This document shows positions 1 to 5,206 of a stretch of DNA of 5,917 nt, one piece after another. A program made the translations under genes and the position numbers. Under the pieces are notes generated by a model. It saw nothing but the letters and a program-made list of their open reading frames with translations, did not search any database and was not told the DNA's origin. The stretch is from CAZOIA01 sp964579675. GTDB lineage: Bacteria > Planctomycetota > Phycisphaerae > UBA1845 > PWPN01. The stretch covers positions 1 through 5,917 of the forward strand of contig CAZOIA010000281.1 in NCBI GenBank assembly GCA_964579675.1, in the 5' to 3' direction. Each line of letters begins with the position of its first letter. Within the stretch, counting starts at the first letter, position 1.

Positions 1-4
1 AACA

Positions 5-48
5 TGGCCGGTTTTCACCTGCCCGCTCCTGGCCGGTTTTGCCTGCCC
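5..48. repeat. Two-copy direct repeat, insertion-sequence-end-like
   Basis: The motif TGGCCGGTTTT occurs at 5-15 and again at 30-40. Each copy is followed by a similar tail (CACCTGCCC and GCCTGCCC), giving two near-identical units of 20 and 19 bp with a 25-bp period. Several short repeats in one orientation, beginning with TG, is the arrangement seen at the ends of IS21-family elements, and the motif resembles such ends from memory. No istA or istB is present to the right and no inverted copy was found by eye in the window, so this can only be called a possible solo end or remnant. The second copy contains the TTG that opens the integrase frame. Confidence 0.45.
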
Positions 49-1148
49 GGCGACAACACGGAGAACTTGGCAAGGGCAATGCCAACCAGAGCCTTCCGGT
101 AATAGCCAATGCTTACATCCAGCATGAGAAGAGGCGGGTAAGGCTGGAAGGGGCTAGACGCGCAAAAGGGACTGTCAGCTTAAGAGTGTTTGACGACAAT
201 CGCAGGCAGGTCGTTTCTATCCTACGGTGGTGCAAGGAACGCTACGGCGCCCGGTTGGGTAGAACACCTCTCGACCAGCTCCTGACGGCGACCGACTATG
301 AGTCCATGATGCTTTCCTTTGTGACGCGACTGAGCGATTCACAGGTCAACAAACACCGCCAGCGATTCTGGGAAATCGTTCGCTTCGCACGGCGTGCCCC
401 TTTCAGCGTTCGGCTACCCTTCAGCCCAGAGGATGTGAGGAAGTTTGGCGGCACCGAGATACGGAAGCAGCGCAGCATCCCCACAGTTAAAATGATCCAG
501 GGGATCCTCGAGGCTGGCACGATCAGGGAACGACTGTGGATATGGATGGGGTTGGGCTTAGGATTCGGCAACGATGATCTGGCCCGGGCCAAGTTGCTTC
601 ATTTCGACGCAGACAGTTACGACATGAGGCGGGGGAAAACAGGCTTTCCCCGTTTCGGCGTGATGCGACCGCTTGTGTGGGTCCACCTTCGGGAATACCT
701 GAAGAACAACCCCAGGCAAACAGATGAACTGCTCTTCGTCACAAGAACAGGCAAGTCCCTCGTCTGGGTGATGACCAAGAGCAGAGACGAGATGGTGAAC
801 GGCACCAGCACCAGAGGCCCGGCAAAAACCCCATTCAAGAGGTCCGATGGTGTGGCTCAAGCCTGGCGAAAGCTGAAGATTCGGGCAGGCCTTGAGGATT
901 GGAGAGAAGGCTTCTACATTTGGCGACACCTCGGTGCGACAGCGTACGCGGCCCGTCCCGGCATCGGCATCGCACAACTGAGGACTTTCCTCGGCCACGG
1001 CAAGTCAAACGCGGCGGACGAGTACCTTAAGCCCCTGACGCCGGAAACGAAGGAAGTCATGGAGTGGGTCAATAGAATGCTCGACTCCAATGACCTGAGC
1101 GCATGGATGAAGAAGCCAAGGAAGAAATCAGTCAAAGAACTCCCGTAA
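39..1148 (+). CDS. Tyrosine recombinase / phage-type integrase, planctomycetal type
   Basis: This is a site-specific DNA recombinase that would cut and rejoin DNA through a tyrosine-phosphate intermediate, probably to integrate or excise this island. Residues about 20-115 look like the SAM-like core-binding domain, and about 150-335 are the catalytic domain. Visible catalytic elements are K200 in RRGKTG (the beta-hairpin lysine), R296-H297 in IWRHLGAT, LGH with H320, and the nucleophile Y329, nine residues after H320 as in the family. The box I arginine position reads G-F-G-N (175-178), and the first box II histidine is Y293. From memory, planctomycetal recombinases share both changes, so this need not mean loss of activity. 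The start is uncertain: the frame is open to the left window edge, the first start codon is a TTG at 39 inside an IS-like repeat with no clear ribosome-binding site, and the next methionine is at residue 89. The N-terminus may be truncated or fused. The 3' end overlaps the convergent HTH gene by 21 bp. Confidence 0.85.
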   Translation: MPARRQHGELGKGNANQSLPVIANAYIQHEKRRVRLEGARRAKGTVSLRVFDDNRRQVVSILRWCKERYGARLGRTPLDQLLTATDYESMMLSFVTRLSDSQVNKHRQRFWEIVRFARRAPFSVRLPFSPEDVRKFGGTEIRKQRSIPTVKMIQGILEAGTIRERLWIWMGLGLGFGNDDLARAKLLHFDADSYDMRRGKTGFPRFGVMRPLVWVHLREYLKNNPRQTDELLFVTRTGKSLVWVMTKSRDEMVNGTSTRGPAKTPFKRSDGVAQAWRKLKIRAGLEDWREGFYIWRHLGATAYAARPGIGIAQLRTFLGHGKSNAADEYLKPLTPETKEVMEWVNRMLDSNDLSAWMKKPRKKSVKELP

Positions 1149-1481
1149 GGCCGGATCAACGTCTTCCATGTCAATTCGAGACTTCGTTGTCCTCCTTTTC
1201 CGCGTGGGGGACTTCCTTTCCGATTCGTTCCTCAGCCATTGACTGACATCAGATGGAAGAATGTAGCGGCGGCCGTTCCGTTTGATGTGCGGCATGGCCC
1301 CATTCTCAATGAGCTTTTCCACTTCGCTGCGGCGGCAGCGCAACGCTCGAGCGGCCTCGGCAATGCTTAACGGCCTGATCGGCTCGACAGGGTCGACAGC
1401 ATTCCGCAGGTCCCGGGGCACTTCGACGAGTTCCTCAAGGACCTCAGCAGGAACCACAGTACCGGCATCATGTTCACTCAT
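1128..1481 (-). CDS. Excisionase-like helix-turn-helix DNA-binding protein
   Basis: This 117-residue protein carries a MerR/excisionase-type winged helix (HTH_17-like) at residues about 37-83. It opens with P-L-S-I-A-E-A-A-R-A-L, continues with a recognition helix around S52-N60 (SEVEKLIENG), then the wing (IKRNGRRYILP) and the closing V79-W82. The N-terminal 35 residues are acidic. Residues 87-103 are rich in Lys/Arg (KSPTRKRRTTK), which could contact DNA non-specifically. Such proteins act as recombination directionality factors or small regulators. Its position tail to tail with an integrase fits an Xis role, but this is inferred from context. The ATG at 1481 overlaps the TGA of the preceding small frame as TGATG, and no strong ribosome-binding site precedes it, so translational coupling is plausible. 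The last 21 bp overlap the integrase 3' end on the other strand. Confidence 0.8.
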   Translation of the reverse strand: MSEHDAGTVVPAEVLEELVEVPRDLRNAVDPVEPIRPLSIAEAARALRCRRSEVEKLIENGAMPHIKRNGRRYILPSDVSQWLRNESERKSPTRKRRTTKSRIDMEDVDPALREFFD

Positions 1482-1702
1482 CAGTCCAAAGCCATAGCTT
1501 GCACGCCGACCAAAACCACGAAACGAGGAGTAGCCGCGAGTCCCTTTGTAGGCGGAGCCAGCAAGGTCGCCTCGTTGCCGCCGGCGGGAGCGGTAGTTCC
1601 TTGGTTGGCCTCCAACGAGATGTGCGGAGGATTGGCCTCGCAGGTTTCAGTAGGCACAAGGCGTTGCCCACAGGAGCAACTGTGGACCACTGAAATCCGC
1701 AT
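1481..1702 (-). CDS. Small hypothetical protein with CxCG motif, possibly coupled to the HTH gene
   Basis: A 73-codon frame starts at an ATG (1700-1702) and ends in a TGA that shares its A with the ATG of the downstream HTH gene (TGATG). Upstream of the ATG, GGATGGGAAACG could be a weak ribosome-binding site. Near the N-terminus is HSCSCGQRLVP, which resembles the first knuckle of the small zinc-ribbon domains common in planctomycetes. The expected second CPxCG knuckle is missing and only one further cysteine (TETCE) is present. The rest is rich in Ala, Pro and Thr. No family was recognised. The stop/start overlap and G-rich first codon positions support coding, but the same DNA is open in other frames, so this could be a leader or chance frame between two divergent genes. 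Confidence 0.35.
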   Translation of the reverse strand: MRISVVHSCSCGQRLVPTETCEANPPHISLEANQGTTAPAGGNEATLLAPPTKGLAATPRFVVLVGVQAMALD

Positions 1703-1723
1703 CGTTTCCCATCCGCTCTATTC

Positions 1724-2707
1724 ATGAGGACCACGAGGAGCTTCGCGCGCAGAAGCGCAGGAGGCGTGGGAACATTGAAACCGTTTTTTCGATTCACGAA
1801 AACGGATCAGGAACTCCTGACCTCAATTGCGGAACACCGGATACTGAATGTTTCTCAATTGGCCGTTCTGCATCAGAGGAATCCAGATGCTCTGCGGCGA
1901 CGCTTGCGCGTTCTCAGAGACCGCCGTCTGATCGGGATGGCCAGTCGAGGTTTCGGGGGCGGCCAAGGTCGACCTGAGAACGTGGTTTCTCTGCGTGAAG
2001 CGGGAGTTGATCTGATGAAGGCCAGTGGAGTGATCGACGCCACGGTGCCGTGCGATCGGATCACTGCGGAAAAGATCACTTGTCTCGACCATGAACTCCT
2101 GATCAATGATTTCCGAGTCCAGCTGGCCCAGATGCAGCGAATCGTCCCTGCGCTCGGGGTTTAATTCCTTTCGCCCACATCCCCGTTATTGCCCCGGTCA
2201 TCAGGCGACGAACCTTTGATCCGCGAGAAGATCCGGACCGATGATGGCCGCGGTGATTGGGTCGAATTCATACCAGACGGTGTCTTTGCCACGACGCACG
2301 AGGAGCTGCGCAAGACACTGCTATTCTTCCTGGAGGTCGACATGGGGACGGAGCCGCTTACCAGAAAGCGACGCTCCGCCCGAAACGTTCGGCAGAAGAT
2401 CATCAATTACCGGATCTGCTTCCAGAGCCAGCGGTACAAACGATATGAGAAGATTCTGAAATGTCAGCTGCGAGGGTTCCGAGTTCTTTTCCTGACGAAT
2501 CACCCAACTCGCCTGGCGGCGTTGTGCCGATTGGTCCGAGATACGCCGCCGTCGGAGTTCATCTGGTTGACCGATCACGAGCGCATGTTTGCAGAGGGTA
2601 TCTGGTCACCCCTTTGGGTACGTGGCGGCAGAGACGCCGAACCGCTCGATTCCATACTCGGCTCGAAGATGTCCGAGCCCTGCCCGAAGCCGAGCGATTT
2701 GATCTGA
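1724..2707 (+). pseudogene. Replication-relaxation family protein interrupted by an in-frame stop
   Basis: The two halves lie in the same frame and together read as one protein of about 310-325 residues of the replication-relaxation family (Replic_Relax, PF13814), common on plasmids and integrative elements. The first half has a winged helix (LTSIAEHRILNVSQLAVLH, then ALRRRLRVLRDRRLI and GRPENVVSLREAG) and the DHELLINDFRVQL motif. After a TAA at 2162-2164 the frame continues with FLSPTSPLLPR, IPDGVF, LLFFLEVDMGTEPL, FRVLFLTN and FIWLTDHERMF, all matching the family order as I recall it. The break is therefore a single nonsense codon rather than two genes. A restart at TTG 2189 has no visible ribosome-binding site. 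The true start may be TTG 1775 (preceded by AGGAGG) rather than ATG 1724, which has none. The C-terminus (DSILGSKM then a short tail, TGA at 2705) looks nearly natural and abuts the nrdJ piece. Either half could be residual, or readthrough could give a full protein; degradation is more likely. Confidence 0.75.
1759..1764 (+). promoter_or_regulatory. Strong Shine-Dalgarno AGGAGG favouring an internal start
   Basis: AGGAGG lies 10 nt before an in-frame TTG at 1775-1777, just upstream of the LKPFFRFTKTDQELL stretch that begins the winged-helix domain. An in-frame GTG at 1766 is too close to use it well. The ATG at 1724 has no comparable site. This suggests the replication-relaxation frame really begins at TTG 1775, so the arginine-rich first 17 codons from 1724 may be untranslated. 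Confidence 0.4.
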
Positions 2708-2715
2708 TGATACGG

Positions 2716-3240
2716 ATAGGCGAGACGATAGATGGGCTCGATGCTACTGCTGCAGCCGGCAATCACACTGATACTGCCCGTGGGCGCGATGGTCGTGCAG
2801 GATGCATTTCGCATCGGACGGTTGTACCGGGTGTCCCAGATGCTGCCGGCCCAGTTCGGAAAAGCCCCCCGTTCCAGCGCGAGTTCTTGGCTGGCGTTAT
2901 GGGCCTGCTCTTGAATGAACCGGCTGATCTTCGAGGCGAAATCCACCGCCTCGCGGCTGTCGTAGCGGATTCCCAAACGAACCAGGGCATCTGCGAATCC
3001 CATTATGCCGAGGCCGATCTTTCGGTTTCCCCTCGCCCGGGCTCGTATCTTCTCCGTCGGGTAGTGGCTCGCGTCAACGACGTTGTCGAGGAAACGCACC
3101 GTGAGTTTCACCGTTCCGGCCAGTTCAGGCCACTGCATGCTTGTCCCATCAGGGGTGACGAACCTGGACAGATTGACAGATCCCAGGTTGCAGCATTCGT
3201 AAGGCAGCAGGGGCTGCTCACCACAGGGGTTGGTGGCGCT
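2716..3240 (-). pseudogene. nrdJ: Internal fragment of class II (adenosylcobalamin) ribonucleotide reductase
   Basis: About 174 codons on the minus strand match the middle of NrdJ, which reduces ribonucleotides to deoxyribonucleotides using adenosylcobalamin. The fragment begins at SATNPCGEQPLLPYE, which holds the N-x-C-x-E catalytic loop with the thiyl-radical cysteine (codon 3223-3225). It runs through CNLGSVNLSRF, RFLDNVVD, NRKIGLGIMGFAD, YDSREA, FIQEQAH and ERGAFPNW, and ends after IAPTGSISVIAGCSSSIEP. No stop or frameshift interrupts it. Missing are the N-terminal half with the first redox cysteine and the entire C-terminus with its CxxC tail, so it cannot be functional. The frame stays open on both sides only because it reads into the antisense of the neighbouring genes (down to 2575 and up to 3348). 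The lack of decay suggests recent capture, or a contig misjoin. Both edges are approximate to about 15 bp. Confidence 0.85.
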
Positions 3241-4516
3241 TACCAACGCGCCTCTGGATGCTGGTATTGATGGCTTCATCGAGCTCCGGGATGCAGCGAC
3301 AGGAGAGGCTTCAAACAGTTGGATTGCAGTCCAGAGCAAGGCTCGCACTCAACTCGAGAAGGAGACCGAACACACCTTCGAGTTTACCTGCACGCCACGA
3401 GATCTCGAGTATTGGCAGCGGGGCAATATGTCCGTTCTGCTTGTGGTGTCGCGCCCAGACACAGACGAAGCATGGTGGATGCCCGTCAAGGATTACTTCC
3501 GGGATCCCTCTAGACAGAACGCGCGCCGCATCGTCTTCGACAAGCGGGCAAACAGTCTTGTCGAGCCGTCACGAGACCAGTTGCTCCAGGTGGCTCAGGT
3601 TGCGGGCGCGGGCACGTACTTCCGCCCTTCCCCAAAGTGGGAGTACTTGCACTCCAATCTTCTGGTCGTAAAGCGACTTCCTGCCTGCATCTACCGAGCC
3701 CATGCGATCCAGAAAGACCCAAGGGAAGTGATGCAGGCTCTTCGAGACAAGGTGCGATATGCCCCGCGCGAATGGTTCTTGCACGGTAACGGCATCTACA
3801 CAGTTCATGATTTGCGAGACGAACCTTGGATTTCAGTCTGCGACCGCGGCACGATTGAAACGATCGAGACCGAGGAATGGAGCGATTCTGACAACCCAGA
3901 GACCCGTCGCCACTTTGTGTGGCTGCTCAACGATTGCCTGAGGAGCTTCTGCGGGCGCATTGGCATGAAGTACGACCGTGATGCCAACGTCCTGTATTTC
4001 AAGAGGACAGAGGACCTATCGCCCCGCCGGAAGAAATACAGGAGCCGCAAGCAGTCAGCATCGAGGGTTGTTTTTCGGGAGTATCGGTCAAAGAAGGACC
4101 CTTCCAAGGTCGCGTATTACAGGCATGTCGGTTTCGAGGCGCGCTTCCGGCGTTTCGATGGCCAGTGGTGCCTGGAAATCAATCCCACCTACCGGTTTAC
4201 ATCAGACGGCGAGCAACCGCATCCCTATCGAGAAGAGTACTTGTCCAAGATTAAGAGCATTGAGGGCAGTGGTGCTGTGGGTGGCATTGTCACAATGTTC
4301 GCGGCTCTACTCAGCGATCGCGAAGGGCTCTTTGCGGAGAATTATCCCCACCTGGGCTTCGGGAGGCTGTTGGGCGTAGACTTTCCGGTTGGCATTGATG
4401 ACTCGATGTGGCGGAAGCGCGACGTGACGGATCGGTTTCAGGATGTGGAGGGCGACGATGATCCTGTTGGTGACGATGACTTTGGGCCTCTCTTTCGCCA
4501 GGAGCTCGAATCGTAG
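3230..4516 (+). CDS. DUF4365-domain protein, nuclease-like, 5'-truncated, with unrecognised C-terminal region
   Basis: The N-terminus carries a DUF4365 domain of the PD-(D/E)XK nuclease-like superfamily. D14 and E18 lie in AGIDGFIEL, and Q35-S-K37 in IAVQSKAR gives the D...QxK arrangement also seen in Mrr-type nucleases. LEYWQRGNMSVLLVV and WWMPVKDYF follow. From about residue 125 to 390 is a second region I do not recognise, with landmarks RRHFVWLLNDCL (226-237), KYDRDANVLYF, YRHVGFEARFRRF (297-309) and GQWCLEINPTYRFT (311-324). An acidic tail ends the 428 residues. DUF4365 proteins often occur in defence islands, so DNA cleavage in defence is a reasonable guess, not shown. The protein is cut short: DUF4365 normally has some 30-50 residues before GID, but here only 11 precede it and DNA left of about 3240 is antisense nrdJ. 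The frame is closed by a TAA at 3200-3202, leaving TTG 3230 or GTG 3233 as the only starts. The remainder is uninterrupted. Confidence 0.75.
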   Translation: MVALTNAPLDAGIDGFIELRDAATGEASNSWIAVQSKARTQLEKETEHTFEFTCTPRDLEYWQRGNMSVLLVVSRPDTDEAWWMPVKDYFRDPSRQNARRIVFDKRANSLVEPSRDQLLQVAQVAGAGTYFRPSPKWEYLHSNLLVVKRLPACIYRAHAIQKDPREVMQALRDKVRYAPREWFLHGNGIYTVHDLRDEPWISVCDRGTIETIETEEWSDSDNPETRRHFVWLLNDCLRSFCGRIGMKYDRDANVLYFKRTEDLSPRRKKYRSRKQSASRVVFREYRSKKDPSKVAYYRHVGFEARFRRFDGQWCLEINPTYRFTSDGEQPHPYREEYLSKIKSIEGSGAVGGIVTMFAALLSDREGLFAENYPHLGFGRLLGVDFPVGIDDSMWRKRDVTDRFQDVEGDDDPVGDDDFGPLFRQELES

Positions 4517-4616
4517 CCGTTCACAGATTTCTGGCCATCCCCGCACGTTCGCCTGGCGTGCAGTGCGGCTGGTCTTACAGGGGGGATTCTTCCGATGATT
4601 ACATGGATACCCGAAG

Positions 4617-4622
4617 AAGGAG
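4617..4622 (+). promoter_or_regulatory. Shine-Dalgarno AAGGAG for the IS66-type frame
   Basis: AAGGAG is followed 6 nt later by GTG at 4629-4631. This spacing is ideal and fixes the start of the transposase N-terminal frame at the GTG. It also suggests the 5' end of that gene is intact even though the body is missing. Confidence 0.6.
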
Positions 4623-4628
4623 CGGCCG

Positions 4629-4793
4629 GTGGAACCGACCCGCGAGCGATGGTACCGGCGACGGATCGCCGAGTTGGAGCGTCAGCTCCGTGAGCGCGAC
4701 GAACGCATCGCGGCGCTGGAACGGCAAGTTGCTCAACTGGCCGAACAAGTCGCCCGGCTTTCCAAGAACTCCTCGAATTCGTCCAAGCCGCCG
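4629..4793 (+). pseudogene. IS66-family transposase, N-terminal fragment only
   Basis: Codons 1-55 encode the leucine-zipper-like coiled coil and the signature that open IS66-family TnpC transposases. The heptad stretch is RRIAELERQLRERDERIAALE followed by RQVAQLAEQVARL, and it ends in SKNSSNSSKPP. IS66 proteins normally continue with SSD and several hundred further residues, including the DDE catalytic domain. Here the sequence changes abruptly after the second proline (codon 4791-4793) into the antisense of an MNT gene. The frame stays open to 5267, but everything after 4793 is not transposase. The fragment cannot transpose. The 112 bp between the DUF4365 stop and this start probably include what is left of the element's left end; I could not identify a terminal repeat there. 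Confidence 0.8.
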
Positions 4794-5033
4794 GCGCACG
4801 TTCTGCGGGGCCCGCACGAGCAGGTCCACGGGGAAGGCGGGGCGGAGTCTCATCCGCATCTGGACCGATTGATTCACGCTCCTCCCCTCAAAAGGCAGGA
4901 TAACCAGGACGTCCACGTCCGAGTCGCCCGTGGGCACACCGCGGGCATAGGAGCCAAAGAGCACAACCTTATCGGCATCAAACTCGCGCCCGATCCACCG
5001 GGCCAGGTCCTCGATTTGGGTCATGGTCGCCAT
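4794..5033 (-). pseudogene. MNT-type nucleotidyltransferase (MntA-like antitoxin), 3'-truncated
   Basis: The minimal nucleotidyltransferase fold of the Pol-beta superfamily is clear. LFGSYARG (residues 25-32) is the nucleotide-binding GS motif, D39 and D41 in GDSDVDVLV are two metal-binding aspartates, and D70 in FPVDLLV is the third. MNT proteins of this size usually pair with a HEPN protein in type VII toxin-antitoxin modules (HepT/MntA), where MntA adds AMP to HepT to block its RNase. Family members continue about 20-40 residues past PVDLLV and end near GrvLYE. Here homology stops around residue 79-80, where the strand becomes antisense IS66, so the C-terminus and any downstream HEPN partner are gone. 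The frame runs on to 4599, but that part is chimeric. The start is ATG 5033 (GGGGA lies 9 nt upstream) or ATG 5024. With all catalytic residues kept, a short active protein cannot be excluded. Confidence 0.75.
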
Positions 5034-5109
5034 CGCACAATGTCCCCAGTACCAGCCGGATTAGATCATTCGGCGGCCAAGGCCAGCCCTACCTGCTGTT
5101 GGCCCAAGC

Positions 5110-5192
5110 GTAGAGTGTGGGGATGGAACAAGGTACGGATACTCACAAAAGGAACAAAGGGGGCATTCTTCTTTCGCCGAGAAGTAGAGTGT
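5110..5192. repeat. 9-bp direct repeat pair GTAGAGTGT in the MNT/DUF4268 intergenic space
   Basis: GTAGAGTGT occurs at 5110-5118 and 5184-5192, 74 bp apart. The 173-bp gap (5034-5206) that holds them contains no frame I can support and no convincing promoter or terminator. The pair could be a regulator site for the minus-strand genes or the scar of a lost insertion, but two 9-bp copies could also arise by chance. Confidence 0.2.
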
Positions 5193-5206
5193 TGCCTTTT
5201 TCCATT

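Noticed and set aside
558..998. A 146-codon minus-strand frame inside the integrase
   Set aside because: It lies entirely antisense to the clear recombinase catalytic domain and has no recognisable motif.
3223..3245. Possible intein or IS66-type GTAAGCGCC end at the nrdJ start (ATNPCGEQ is a conserved active-site stretch)
   Set aside because: The residues before ATNPCGEQ are antisense DUF4365, with no intein C-terminal HN motif. The GTAAGCGCC match is only 9 bp and is explained by coding of V-S-A.
2461..3270. A 269-codon plus-strand frame
   Set aside because: It runs antisense to the nrdJ fragment and overlaps the end of the replication-relaxation gene in another frame. It shows no family-like motifs and is a GC-driven shadow.
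4543..4561. Hairpin GCACG / CGTGC after the DUF4365 stop, as a terminator
   Set aside because: The stem is only 5 bp with a 9-nt loop and no T-run follows, so it is not convincing.
4599..4793. Continuation of the MNT frame to 144 codons
   Set aside because: This stretch is antisense to the IS66 coiled-coil region, so it is a fortuitous extension rather than an MNT C-terminus.
5168..5185. Small hairpin CTTCT / AGAAG downstream of the DUF4268 stop, as a terminator
   Set aside because: The stem is 5 bp and no adjacent T-tract follows on the minus strand.
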